DNA of 64,000 nucleotides from Laspinema sp963821735 (GTDB lineage: Bacteria; Cyanobacteriota; Cyanobacteriia; Cyanobacteriales; Laspinemataceae): the NCBI GenBank assembly GCA_963821735.1, contig CAWGFK010000028.1, forward strand, positions 1-64,000. Direction: 5' to 3'. Below, one piece after another: positions 27,704-36,732 of the stretch (the first letter of the stretch is position 1; every line of letters starts with the position of its first letter). The translations under genes and the position numbers were made by a program. The notes under the pieces were generated by a model. It ran no database searches and was not told the DNA's origin. It saw only the letters and a program-made list of their open reading frames with translations.

Positions 27704-29014
27704 ATGGCTCTAAATCCCACAGTAATGCAGGCTGTCGAAAAACTGGATTATCGCGTCACCGTCGGTGACGTGGCAACCAGCGCCGGACTGCAAGTGAATC
27801 TCGCCGAGCGAGAATTATTAGCCTTAGCTTCCGAAGCTGGAGGACATTTACAAGTTGCGGACACGGGAGATATTGTCTACCAGTTTCCCAAACAATTTCG
27901 TGCCATTCTGCGGAATAAGTATTTCCGAATTCAGTTGCAGGAGTGGTGGGAAAAGGTTTGGCGGATTCTGTTCTACCTGATCCGAATTTCATTTGGGATT
28001 ATTTTAATCCTGTCAATTTTTATTATTTTTGCCAGCATCTTTATTCTGCTGACGATGGCGAATAAAGATAGCAGCAGCAATCGGAGTCGGTCCCGAGGCG
28101 GGGGGATGATATTTTTCCCGCGAATGTTTTGGGGACCGGATATTTTCTGGTTTTTCAGTCCCAATTATGGCCGGTATCAGCGGCAACGGCGACAAAAAGC
28201 GCAGGCTTCTTCATCATCAGAAGAATCGATGAACTTTTTGGAGTCCGTGTTCTCATTTTTGTTTGGAGATGGGAATCCGAATGCTAATTTAGAGGAACGG
28301 CGTTGGCAGGCGATCGCCGCGACGATTCGGAATCATCAAGGTGCCGTGGTTGCCGAACAAATTGCTCCTTATTTGGATGATTTGGGAACCGGATATAGCA
28401 ACGAGTATGAAGATTATATGCTGCCGGTTCTGACGCGATTTAATGGTCGTCCGGAAGTCAGTCCCGATGGGCAGATTGTCTATCATTTTCCTGAATTGCA
28501 GACGACGGTCCAACAACGGAACACCTTGGCGGTTCCGGCCTATTTACGGGAATTGACCTGGAAATTTAGCGAAGCCTCTTCCAGTCAATTAAGCCTAGCC
28601 GCTGGATTGGGCGTGTTGAATATTGGGGGAGGAATTTTTCTCGGGTATTTATTGCAAGACGGGGCGATCGCTGCCCAGATTGGGGGATTAGTGGCGTTTG
28701 CCGCCTCGATTTATTGGCTGTTGATTGGGTATGGAGTCGCATTTTTGTCGGTTCCGTTAATCCGGTACTTCTGGCTGAAAGGACGCAACCGCCAAGTCGA
28801 AGTCCGAAACGAAGCTAGACAAGAACAGGCGATCGCCTTAAATCAACCCTCGGATGAGTTGCGCCAAAAACTCGCTTATGCCCAACAATTTGCCGCCCAA
28901 AACATCATCGGGAGCGGGGATATTGCCTACACCACCGAAACCGATTTAATCGAGCAAGAAAGCCAAAATTCTGCCAAATTGGATGCCGAATGGCGCAAGC
29001 GTTTAGAAGGATAA
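27704..29014 (+). CDS. Conserved membrane protein of unknown function
   Basis: Four hundred and thirty-six residues from the ATG at 27704, preceded by GAGGGCAGG; an in-frame ATG at 27638 would add 22 residues. The N-terminal part (VTVGDVATSAGLQVNLAERE, residues 18-60) looks like a small winged-helix unit, and a related unit recurs after the first membrane region (RWQAIAATIRNHQGAVVAEQ ... PDGQIVYHFPEL). Membrane helices are near residues 85-115 and a pair near 310-365. A cytoplasmic C-tail rich in Glu and Gln ends it. The internal duplication of the helix-turn-helix-like unit is visible in the phrases GDIVYQFP and GQIVYHFP. I cannot name a function. Confidence 0.7.
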   Translation: MALNPTVMQAVEKLDYRVTVGDVATSAGLQVNLAERELLALASEAGGHLQVADTGDIVYQFPKQFRAILRNKYFRIQLQEWWEKVWRILFYLIRISFGIILILSIFIIFASIFILLTMANKDSSSNRSRSRGGGMIFFPRMFWGPDIFWFFSPNYGRYQRQRRQKAQASSSSEESMNFLESVFSFLFGDGNPNANLEERRWQAIAATIRNHQGAVVAEQIAPYLDDLGTGYSNEYEDYMLPVLTRFNGRPEVSPDGQIVYHFPELQTTVQQRNTLAVPAYLRELTWKFSEASSSQLSLAAGLGVLNIGGGIFLGYLLQDGAIAAQIGGLVAFAASIYWLLIGYGVAFLSVPLIRYFWLKGRNRQVEVRNEARQEQAIALNQPSDELRQKLAYAQQFAAQNIIGSGDIAYTTETDLIEQESQNSAKLDAEWRKRLEG

Positions 29015-29079
29015 AATCGGGAAAATTGAAGAAGGATGAAGGAGGAGGGAAACTATCCCTCTTTCCCCTTCTGCCCTTC

Positions 29080-29310
29080 TTATTCTTCTTGACCCTGCTT
29101 CAGACGTTTAAAGGTCAAAAACCCATACCCATAGGCCGGGGTAAAATTAAAATTGACCATTTCCCAACCCTGTTCTCCCTTATGATTGGAATATTCATAA
29201 AGCGGTTGTTTTTTGTGTTCGTCTCGCAGTTCTTGTCCGTTTGCACTATGCACGCACAGGTCACCGGCAAAGTAGTCAACTCGAACAACAAGGTATTCCC
29301 ACTTTGGCAC
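29080..29310 (-). CDS. DUF4177-like small protein
   Basis: Seventy-six residues. WEYLVVRVDYFAG at the start and GEQGWEMVNFNFTPAYGYGFLTFKR at the end match the pattern of DUF4177-type proteins (an exposed strand, then GxxGWELV and a terminal strand). Function is unknown for the family. The ATG is read from the minus strand just after a GGAGAATCAC ribosome site. Confidence 0.7.
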   Translation of the reverse strand: MPKWEYLVVRVDYFAGDLCVHSANGQELRDEHKKQPLYEYSNHKGEQGWEMVNFNFTPAYGYGFLTFKRLKQGQEE

Positions 29311-29436
29311 AGTGATTCTCCTGTTATAGATGGGTGGACAAAAAATATCTCCCGCTCCCTGACGGTGGGAAATAGAGGGGAGAATTGGAATTAAACCGGA
29401 ATAGTCGAGCGGCTCCTTGAGCCAATCCTCAACAGC

Positions 29437-30627
29437 TTACTCTACACGAATTTTTGCCAAAGTAGCATTTTGGTAATAGTGGAGAACGATTTGTTGGTAA
29501 TTGACACCCTGGGAAGCCAGATTGTAAGCCCCCCACTGACTTAATCCGATGCCATGACCAAATCCCCGACCCTGAATGGTAAATCCAGAGGGGATATTGG
29601 ATAAAGTATTTTTACTCGCCGATGGACCCCCTTGCGGGACCACCACAAACCGAGCGCTTCGGAGGTTGAGGGCCTGCCGTAACTCTTCCCCATCAAGGGT
29701 TCGCTGACCCGCATCTCCCACAATCAGCATGGACTGAATCCGTCCGTGGGGGCTGGTGCGTTGGGGTCTCATGGAGAGGACATTCCCTACCCCGGAGATG
29801 CGGCTGCTGAGTTGACTGCGGGTGAAGGTTTCGGTCCATTGGTAGACTGGGGAACCGGCATCATGGTCCGGGACTCCGCGTAGATAGGGTCGCGGTTCCA
29901 TCCAGACATCTTCCACATTTTCCGTATGTCCCCCCGAGGAGGAGTGGAAAACCGCTTCAATGGGTTGACCATTGTAAACCAAGACCTGTCCGGCAGTCGC
30001 TTGCACCGCAGCATGGGTGGTATTGGCTTCTTTTTCGACCCCCTGATAGACTTGCCAGTAGGTGTCATTCCCCAGGTCATAGAGGGAATTCCCGCGTTTC
30101 TGGCGCTGATAGAGGGCATAAGTCCGGGCGGCGACGGCTTGCGCTTTGAGGGCTTCCAGGGGCCAACTCGGACTCATTTCCGCCCCTAAAACACTGTAGA
30201 GATATTCTTCGAGGTCCACCTGGTTAATCACCGTCAGTCCGCCGGAAGTAGGGACGAGGACCGTATTGCCGCGATACCAGCGATCGCCAATATAGACAAA
30301 CCCATCACCACTGGGTTCGATCGCGATTTGGCTGCCTTGCCATCCCTCGATCGCCACACCGGATCCCGTACTCCGGGCTAAAGATGCCTGCATTCCCTCC
30401 AGTTGACCCAGGGACCGGCCTGCACTATCCAAAACTGTCGCTGGAGTAGAACTGCCAATGGTGACTTCGCTGACATCTTGTTTAATCGCGACTCGCAATA
30501 ATAAACTGGCTTGAGCGGGGGCCACCATCATCAGCCACATCAAAGCAATCAGCCACCACTGGTGTCGGCTTTCCCACAACGGCTTGAGTGGAGATAACAA
30601 TCGGGTTGGGGTGGGTGCTAGTTTCAT
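29437..30627 (-). CDS. SpoIID/LytB-domain protein
   Basis: Three hundred and ninety-six residues from the ATG at 30627, chosen because GAGGAG lies 9 bases before it; a TTG at 30645 is less likely. A membrane/signal segment (WWLIALMWLMMVAPAQA, about residues 25-42) is followed by a domain with VNQVDLEEYLYSVLGAEMSP and WPLEALKAQAVAARTYALYQ, the SpoIID signature, then HSSSGGHTENVEDVW and GRGFGHGIGLSQWGAYNLA. SpoIID of Bacillus is a lytic transglycosylase acting on peptidoglycan glycan strands; the catalytic Glu in VLGAEMSP is present. Cyanobacterial copies are probably periplasmic cell-wall enzymes. Confidence 0.88.
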   Translation of the reverse strand: MKLAPTPTRLLSPLKPLWESRHQWWLIALMWLMMVAPAQASLLLRVAIKQDVSEVTIGSSTPATVLDSAGRSLGQLEGMQASLARSTGSGVAIEGWQGSQIAIEPSGDGFVYIGDRWYRGNTVLVPTSGGLTVINQVDLEEYLYSVLGAEMSPSWPLEALKAQAVAARTYALYQRQKRGNSLYDLGNDTYWQVYQGVEKEANTTHAAVQATAGQVLVYNGQPIEAVFHSSSGGHTENVEDVWMEPRPYLRGVPDHDAGSPVYQWTETFTRSQLSSRISGVGNVLSMRPQRTSPHGRIQSMLIVGDAGQRTLDGEELRQALNLRSARFVVVPQGGPSASKNTLSNIPSGFTIQGRGFGHGIGLSQWGAYNLASQGVNYQQIVLHYYQNATLAKIRVE

Positions 30628-30970
30628 GGTTGGCAAGCTCCTCAAACAGGGAATCCTCTAAGATAAAGTTCAAAAGATAATCGATAATCGGGTTCAAGGT
30701 CATTCTTCAATACCGAAGTCTGAGCCATGTCTTGTCATAACCCCCTATCATACAAGCAAGATAGGGAGATGAGAGGGCAGATTTACTCATTCTATAGGCT
30801 GAATTTTAATCCGCCCGCGTTTGCTCAGGGATAGGTAAAATTGAGTGAGTTTGATTGAGCTTGGCTGTTATGATTTTCGATTTAACCCCGTTGAACCCAG
30901 TATCCAGGAAGTCCGAAGGGTAGAAATTGCCTAAAATAAGTTATTTGAACGGTCAAAAGAGCGCCTTAAG
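30628..30970. other. Divergent intergenic region between spoIID-like gene and rnz
   Basis: About 340 bases that should hold promoters for both flanking genes, which are transcribed away from each other. I see no repeat family or RNA motif. AT-rich sequence before 30971 contains a weak ribosome site. Confidence 0.5.
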
Positions 30971-31930
30971 ATGCAGATTACGTTTTTAGGAACCAGTTCC
31001 GGTGTACCGACGCGATCGCGGAACGTATCCAGTTTGGCGGTCCGTCTGCCTCAGCGATCGGAGGTGTGGCTGTTTGACTGCGGCGAAGGCACCCAACATC
31101 AAATTCTCAGTAGCGAAATTAAAATTAGCCAAATTAGTCGCATCTTTATCACCCATCTCCACGGGGACCATATCTTTGGATTGATGGGTCTATTGGCCAG
31201 TTGCGGTTTAGCCGGGAATGCCAGTCGGATTGATATTTACGGTCCTGCGGGGTTAAATGACTATCTAGCCGCCTGTAGTCGCTACTCCCAAACTCATTTC
31301 TCCTATCCGATTAAAGTCCATCAGAGTCGCCCGGGAGTCGTCTATGAGGATGATGAGTTTATTGTCAAATGCGGACGCCTAGAACATCGGGTCACCGCTT
31401 ATGGCTATCGGGTAGAAGAAAAAGACCGCCCGGGACGGTTTAATGTGGAAAAAGCGGCAGCTTTGGGGATTCCCTCCGGTCCTCTCTATGGTCAACTCAA
31501 ACGCGGGGAAACGGTAACCTTAAGCGATGGTCGGCAAATTTCTGGTCAGGAGTTATGTGGGCCTACGGAACCGGGGCGGAAAATGGCCTATTGTACGGAT
31601 ACAATTTTTTGCGAGGGGGCGGTGCAACTGGCGCAAGATGTGGATGTGTTGATTCACGAAGCGACATTTTCCCATCAAGATGCCCAGTTGGCAATCGATC
31701 GCCTACATTCGACCAGTACGATGGCGGCCCAGGTGGCTTTAGCTGCCCGGGTAAAAACATTGATTATGACCCATTTTAGCCCCCGATATGCCCCGGGAAA
31801 TGATATCCAGTTGGAAGATTTGCGCCAAGAAGCCCAGGCGATTTTTCCGAATACCGAGATGGCTTACGATTTTTGGACCTACGAGGTGGAACGCCATCGG
31901 TCAACGGAGTTAGAGTCAGTGGGGACTTAA
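30971..31930 (+). CDS. rnz: Ribonuclease Z
   Basis: Zinc endonuclease that cuts tRNA precursors at the 3' end. Three hundred and nineteen residues. The metallo-beta-lactamase motif THLHGDH is at residues 61-67 (H62, H64, D66, H67), the N-terminal strand is FLGTSSGVPTRSRNVSSLAV, GRKMAYCTDT supplies a metal Asp, EATFSHQD is the HEATF-type motif, and the last ligand is in TLIMTHFSPRY. All zinc ligands are in place. The exosite region of the short RNase Z form is present near residues 150-190. Confidence 0.95.
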   Translation: MQITFLGTSSGVPTRSRNVSSLAVRLPQRSEVWLFDCGEGTQHQILSSEIKISQISRIFITHLHGDHIFGLMGLLASCGLAGNASRIDIYGPAGLNDYLAACSRYSQTHFSYPIKVHQSRPGVVYEDDEFIVKCGRLEHRVTAYGYRVEEKDRPGRFNVEKAAALGIPSGPLYGQLKRGETVTLSDGRQISGQELCGPTEPGRKMAYCTDTIFCEGAVQLAQDVDVLIHEATFSHQDAQLAIDRLHSTSTMAAQVALAARVKTLIMTHFSPRYAPGNDIQLEDLRQEAQAIFPNTEMAYDFWTYEVERHRSTELESVGT

Positions 31931-31982
31931 GGCGATCGCTTTTCATTCATGAAGGGCGATCGCCCTGAGCCTGGAAGGACTG

Positions 31983-32510
31983 TTATTCTACTCCCATTTT
32001 GGAAATAGCCTGACATTCGCATTGAGGAAGGTCTTCTAATAAAGGAATCAAATGTTCATCCGGAACCAAGATAGCGCTGCCGTTATCTTCCTTGTACTTC
32101 TGGTTGCGGAGGCGATCGCGAATTCCTCCCAGGCGACGGCTTGAGTCTACCGGCGATCGCGGTTGGGGCGCTTCCGAATTCGGCCACAACGGTAAATCCA
32201 CACAAGGACAGTTTTCCGGGGGAGTTCCCCGAATTTTAGCAGGAATCGGCATCGTACATCGCGCACAGAGCATCACGTCCCACTTTGGCGTTAGCAATTC
32301 GGCGATCGTTTCCTGGGTTGCCTCCAGATAACAACTTCCGCTCTTGGGATCCACGATCGCTTGCCAACATCTCTCAAATTCTGGACTGTAGGAATTGTCC
32401 TGGTAAATCGGGTCCGGCAGTAATTTATCCGTCCCATTATTCACCACAACCTTTTTGCCTAATTGGAACCAGTAGGCAAGATATTTTTTGACCTGTTCTT
32501 CCGTTGCCAT
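31983..32510 (-). CDS. Hypothetical protein with a CxxC...CxC pattern
   Basis: One hundred and seventy-five residues from the ATG at 32510, after CAGGAAAATTT; starts further upstream give a basic leader that looks non-coding. The centre has MLCARCTMPIPAKI and PPENCPCVDLP, and the end has PQCECQAIS, so several cysteines could bind a metal. The Trp/Tyr-rich start (YLAYWFQLGKKVVV) does not match a family I recognise. It is followed on its strand by a gap to rnz. Function unknown. Confidence 0.6.
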   Translation of the reverse strand: MATEEQVKKYLAYWFQLGKKVVVNNGTDKLLPDPIYQDNSYSPEFERCWQAIVDPKSGSCYLEATQETIAELLTPKWDVMLCARCTMPIPAKIRGTPPENCPCVDLPLWPNSEAPQPRSPVDSSRRLGGIRDRLRNQKYKEDNGSAILVPDEHLIPLLEDLPQCECQAISKMGVE

Positions 32511-32863
32511 AAATTTTCCTGAAATCTTTTTGCTGTACTGACGAATCAATCCCATTCGAGTGATTCGTAAGCTTCTTACTAAAACTAACAAATGGACAAA
32601 GAGGCGGTTTCCAGAGCGTTTCTAACGGATTCAGGCATCGCCAGTTCGGAGGATTTAGCCGCAACATCCAAGCAAGTTATCCATAAGGATAACCTACGCT
32701 GACTGAGATCCCTGGCGATTCTCTGCCCAATCTGAGGAAACATGAGCCTACATCTATCTTAGCTTGTGCTCAACCCAGACGGGTTAGAAAAATCCCCAAA
32801 TTGAGTCTGAGAAATCCACCTCCGGGGGATATTTATTTTCAGGCTGAATTGTTAAGTTTTCCC

Positions 32864-33499
32864 TTAATCCTCTCCGGTTGGAGGCGGAGGGAGGACCGAA
32901 CCGATCGCACTCAAATTTACGGCATGACCGCCTGTCACCAGATAAACTGGGTCGGCGATCGCCCCTAAACGACGCACCAAATCCCCCAGGCGATCGCGAA
33001 AGGTTCGACCTATGGGGTAAGCGGGAACCACCCCCCATCCCGTCTCCTCCCCCACAAAAATTACCGTTCCTTGCTTCAAACCCTTCAGACTCTCCATCAA
33101 TTCCTCTAAAATGGCCCTCCAGGTGGGGTCGTCTTCTTCGAGCAGATTCGCCACCCAAGTACCTAAAGAATCCACCAACAGACAACTGGGATGGTCCGAG
33201 GCAGTCCCTTGGAGAATCGCTGCTGTGAGTGCCAGGGGAACCTCTTGGGTCCTCCAGCTTGCCTGTCGCCGTTTGCGGTGGCGATCGATTCGCCCTTGCC
33301 ACTCCGAGTCATCGGGATCCAAACGAGAAGTCGCCAGATAAATCACGGGTTTTCCCGATTGTTCCGCCAGCAGTTCCGCCCATTCACTCTTACCCGATCG
33401 CGCCGGTCCCGTCACCAAAATGATCCGCTTCACCACCCTCTCTATCCCTAATTGCTGTTGTTCACTCCATCTCGCCTCCGGATTTTTCCAGGGAATCAC
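32864..33499 (-). CDS. cobU: Adenosylcobinamide kinase / guanylyltransferase (CobU/CobP)
   Basis: Bifunctional enzyme of the nucleotide-loop assembly in cobalamin synthesis: phosphorylates adenosylcobinamide and transfers GMP to it. The P-loop LVTGPARSGKSEWAE and VIYLATSRLDPDDSEWQGRI (with the DxxW-xRI region of the guanylylation site) are clear, as are LLVDSLGTWVANLL and FVGEETGWGVVPAYPIGR. The ORF has 211 residues from the ATG at 33499; a GTG at about 33438 (VVKRIILVTG) would give the more usual length of about 190, so the true start is uncertain. No other cobalamin gene is in the window. Confidence 0.9.
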   Translation of the reverse strand: MIPWKNPEARWSEQQQLGIERVVKRIILVTGPARSGKSEWAELLAEQSGKPVIYLATSRLDPDDSEWQGRIDRHRKRRQASWRTQEVPLALTAAILQGTASDHPSCLLVDSLGTWVANLLEEDDPTWRAILEELMESLKGLKQGTVIFVGEETGWGVVPAYPIGRTFRDRLGDLVRRLGAIADPVYLVTGGHAVNLSAIGSVLPPPPTGED

Positions 33500-33971
33500 C
33501 CGACCTCTAACCCTTGTTGCCTTCCCCCAGTCTGTGTATCAGTGGTTTTGCCAGAGCGGTAAGTTATACTGCTCCAAGGAGAGTCACTCCATTCCAGATC
33601 CTGTCCAGATCGTGCTCACCGAGGGTTAAGGAGGTTGAAATCCGTTAAACAACAGAAACGAACGAGTCCAAACTGCTCGCGTATCCCGAATTTTTATCGT
33701 AAATTATACCGTCCGTTTAAACGCTCAAATCCAAATAAAATCTTAAGACACAGACCGCCTGGGCACTGGGTCTGTTTACTGAAAAGCCGCATGATAACCC
33801 AGAGTAGATTCAAAAAACCCGCAGCCTAAAGGCTGGGGCTATACGAACGAAGCCCGCCTGCGCGGGCTAAAGAGGAAAATAGGTCTTTGAGAACTGGATT
33901 GGGACTCAATTCCCACCGGCAGGATTTAACAACTCAGCACAGGAGCTAGACTCAATCGGAGTAACCCATTT
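33500..33971. other. Gap: possible cobalamin-riboswitch relic and a two-hairpin repeat
   Basis: On the minus strand, upstream of cobU, bases 33640-33520 contain a GGAG-UGACU-CUCC hairpin, then CCACTG followed by GGGGGAAGGC, which resembles the middle and 3' part of a cobalamin riboswitch; the conserved B12 box is not visible. At 33822-33868 a two-hairpin repeat includes CTATACGAACGAAGCCCG, shared with the element at 24524-24590. The rest shows nothing I can name. The end holds the promoter region of the first glycosyltransferase. Confidence 0.4.
33822..33868 (+). repeat. Two-hairpin repeat, second copy
   Basis: CCGCAGCCTAAAGGCTG-type hairpin, linker GGCTATACGAACGAAG, then AGCCCGCC-TG-CGCGGGCT. 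The linker and second hairpin match the reverse complement of 24527-24557 at nearly every base. It lies upstream of the glycosyltransferase. Confidence 0.7.
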
Positions 33972-34958
33972 ATGCCACAGCCCGATATCTCTGCAATTAT
34001 TTGTACCCACAATCGAGACATCTATTTAGGTGATGCGATTGATAGCTTACTCCAGCAAGATTTCCCCAATTTTGAAATTATAGTGGTGGATAACGGGTCG
34101 AGCGATCGCACCAAAGAGGTCGTCGCCCAACGGGAGTCAGACTCCCGCGTTAAATACATTTATGAACCCACCCTGGGATTGTCCATCGCCCGCAATACGG
34201 GATTTAAGCAGGCTAATAGTGCAATTTTGGCCTATCTGGATGATGATGCAGTCGCCTCTCCCCAGTGGTTGCGAATCCTGTGGAATGCGTATCAAGAAAA
34301 TGAAAAGTTGGCGATCGCTGGGGGGAAAGTTACCTTAATTTGGCCCAAAGGGGTTGAGCCCCCAATTTGGCTGTCTCCGGGTCTAGCAGAGAACTTAGGT
34401 GCTTATGACCTCGGGGACCAAATTACCCTGATTCGTCAACCGGGTTTGACTCCGAGAGGGTTAAATTACTCGATTCGGCGATCGTTTCTGGAAAAAGTGG
34501 GGGGTTTTGATTTGAATCTGGGTCGCGTGGGGAAATCCTTGCTGTCCAACGAAGAACTCCACATGACTGAACTGGCCCTGAATCAAGGGTGGGAAGTTGC
34601 TTATCTCCCGGAGGCGACTGCCGCCCATAACGTGGCCCCAGAACGGTTAAAGCGCAGTTGGTTTTTGAGTCGTGGATGGTGGCAGGGGATTAGCGAGTGT
34701 TACCGCGAACAACTCACCGGACGCGCTGGCATCGGACAGTTGAGTAATGGCGGTGAAAAAGTGCTGCGGGGCGTTTATAAATCTTTAAAATATGTTCGAG
34801 ATCCGGCCTTAAGCTTTGACAACTTGGTGTACGCTTACGGTCAGATTGGTTATTTAAGCGCAGCATTACGCTCCCTGTTTTTGGGTTCTCCATTTGCCGG
34901 ATCCATATCCACATCGGCTGGGGAGAAGCATTCAGGCGATCGGGCCGAACCCGGTTAA
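33972..34958 (+). CDS. Family 2 glycosyltransferase
   Basis: Three hundred and twenty-eight residues. GT-A fold features: ISAIICTHNRDIYLGDAIDS at the start, VVDNGSSDRTKEV, then IARNTGFKQANSAILAYLDDDA with the metal-binding DDD, and a probable acceptor/base region GGFDLNLGRVGKSLLSNEEL. No membrane helices in the catalytic part; a hydrophobic stretch near 290-305 may associate with the membrane. It probably helps build an exopolysaccharide. Donor and acceptor are unknown. The next GT gene is 245 bases downstream on the same strand. Confidence 0.87.
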   Translation: MPQPDISAIICTHNRDIYLGDAIDSLLQQDFPNFEIIVVDNGSSDRTKEVVAQRESDSRVKYIYEPTLGLSIARNTGFKQANSAILAYLDDDAVASPQWLRILWNAYQENEKLAIAGGKVTLIWPKGVEPPIWLSPGLAENLGAYDLGDQITLIRQPGLTPRGLNYSIRRSFLEKVGGFDLNLGRVGKSLLSNEELHMTELALNQGWEVAYLPEATAAHNVAPERLKRSWFLSRGWWQGISECYREQLTGRAGIGQLSNGGEKVLRGVYKSLKYVRDPALSFDNLVYAYGQIGYLSAALRSLFLGSPFAGSISTSAGEKHSGDRAEPG

Positions 34959-35203
34959 AACCAGATAGAGCGAATCGGAGGTTGGAATGTGCCTAGGATG
35001 GAGATCAACGAGGATGAAGGAGGATGAACGAGATTGGCAGAACAGGCTCAGGAGTATCGAGGGCGATCGTAACTTTCACCGACTCTTAACCCCCGAAGAA
35101 CGCCCCCTACTCTATAAGTTTAAGAATCACCCTTAACCCCTGCGGGTCCAAAATCAACCTGTTATCCACACTGTAAGCTTGCGTTAAGTTAAACCAGATA
35201 ATC

Positions 35204-36151
35204 ATGGCCTCGACACCCTCAAAAATTCCAATTTCTGTTTTGATTCCCGCTAAAAATGAAGAAGCCAATCTCCCGGCTTGCCTAGCGAGTCTCGAACCCG
35301 CCGATGAAGTTTTTTTAGTCGATTCCCAAAGTAGCGATCGGAGCATTGAAATCGCCGAAAACTGGGGGGCAAAAGTTGTTCAATTCCACTTTAACGGTGG
35401 CTGGCCCAAAAAGAAAAATTGGTCCTTAGAAAACCTCCCCTTTCGCAACGAATGGGTCCTAATCGTCGATTGTGACGAACGCATCCCCCAAGAACTGTGG
35501 GAAGAAATGGCCCAAGCCATCCAAAATCCCAACTGTGATGGCTATTATCTCAATCGGAAAGTCTTCTTCCTCGGCAAATGGATTCGCTTTGGTGGCAAAT
35601 ATCCCGACTGGAATCTACGTTTATTCCGCCATCAAAAAGGCCGATATGAAAACTTAAATACCGAAGACGTTCCCAACACCGGCGATAACGAAGTACACGA
35701 GCACGTCATCTTAGATCGTCCCGCTGCATACTTAAAAGCAGACATGATTCATGAAGACTTTCGAGACATTTATCAATGGTTGGAACGCCATAATCGCTAC
35801 TCCAACTGGGAAGCAAGAGTTTACTATAACCTCCTCAGCGGAAAAGACGACAGTGGCACCATTGGAGCAAACTTTTTCGGCGATGCCGTCCAACGCAAAC
35901 GCTTTCTAAAAACCGTCTGGGTGCGCCTCCCCTTCAAACCCCTCCTGAGATTTATTTGGTTCTACATCCTTAAACTAGGGTTTCTGGATGGCAAAGCCGG
36001 GTACATTTATGGACGATTGCTCAGTCAATATGAATATCAAATCGGAGTCAAACTCTTTGAACTACGCCAATTTGGCGGACAGTTGAATCAACTCTCCACC
36101 AAACCCACCCCCGAAACCCCAACCCTTCCAGAAATCAAAGAATCAGCCTAA
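35204..36151 (+). CDS. Family 2 glycosyltransferase (WaaE/KdtX-like)
   Basis: Three hundred and fifteen residues. ISVLIPAKNEEANLPACLAS, VDSQSSDRS and WVLIVDCDERIPQELWEEM (DxD metal site with the ERI signature) place it with WaaE/KdtX-type glucosyltransferases, which decorate surface glycans. H-x-Y-rich region YSNWEARVYYNL and a C-terminal amphipathic part (LLRFIWFYILKLGFLDG) typical of this group follow. With the preceding GT it forms a small surface-polysaccharide cluster, on position alone. It uses A-rich codons more than its neighbour. Confidence 0.87.
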   Translation: MASTPSKIPISVLIPAKNEEANLPACLASLEPADEVFLVDSQSSDRSIEIAENWGAKVVQFHFNGGWPKKKNWSLENLPFRNEWVLIVDCDERIPQELWEEMAQAIQNPNCDGYYLNRKVFFLGKWIRFGGKYPDWNLRLFRHQKGRYENLNTEDVPNTGDNEVHEHVILDRPAAYLKADMIHEDFRDIYQWLERHNRYSNWEARVYYNLLSGKDDSGTIGANFFGDAVQRKRFLKTVWVRLPFKPLLRFIWFYILKLGFLDGKAGYIYGRLLSQYEYQIGVKLFELRQFGGQLNQLSTKPTPETPTLPEIKESA

Positions 36152-36155
36152 ACTA

Positions 36156-36216
36156 AACCACAGATTACACAGATTTCACAGAAAACAATCCGTGAAAATC
36201 TGTGTAATCTGTGGTT
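36156..36216. repeat. Repeat family B: long hairpin, full copy
   Basis: Perfect 21-base arms (36156-36176 and 36196-36216) containing CCACAGATTACACAGA and its complement around a 19-base loop. It begins five bases after the glycosyltransferase stop and could act as a terminator for it. Confidence 0.85.
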
Positions 36217-36661
36217 ATTTTTTTACCAAAGCCATCCCCAGAAGTACAGCCCCGCAACAGTTTGGCGCGACACCTAGCCAAAAGTACAGTATTTCCCACC
36301 CAGAGTCAGGTGAGGGCTGATCTTTCGGATAGGTTAAAAACTAACCGATTGGTTAGCCCTATCTTTGGCTTAATCTGCGTAGTAAAGTAAAAACCGTGAG
36401 GAGAAACAACTTTTAAAACCTTTTGGGTTAGCACCCTTGACATCCCGATTAATTTGTGATAGATAATTATTGGGTAGATCGAAAACAGGCCGAGATACAT
36501 CTGAATCAAACGCCTTGAATCAAGTTAGGGATAGGGCTATATCGTTTGGAACGAGTAGTTTGCTATTGAATTTTTTGGGAAAATTCAAGCCAAACTTTCA
36601 GTATCTTATACAAAGTTAGAATTTTTTCTGGCCAATATCTACAGGAGTTTCCTCTTGAGAT

Positions 36662-36706
36662 AGATTACACAGAAAAACATCCGTGAAAATCTGTGTAATC
36701 CGTGGT
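36662..36706. repeat. Repeat family B: shortened copy
   Basis: AGATTACACAG at 36662-36672 and CTGTGTAATCCGTGGTT at 36690-36706 are the inner arms of the family-B hairpin, with the left outer arm lost. It lies just past the end of the WD40 tail. Confidence 0.75.
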
Positions 36707-36732
36707 TAATTTACTACGGTTCCCAGCCTCCT

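Larger units (their letters stand above)
36152..36732. other. Gap with hairpin repeats between glycosyltransferase and kinase-WD40 locus
   Basis: Contains repeat family B copies at 36156-36216 and 36662-36706. Between them is AT-rich DNA with a short minus-strand ORF (36306-36509) that has no recognisable family. A TTGACA at 36437 with TAGATA 17 bases on might be a promoter, but no gene follows it. Nothing else is supported. Confidence 0.5.
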
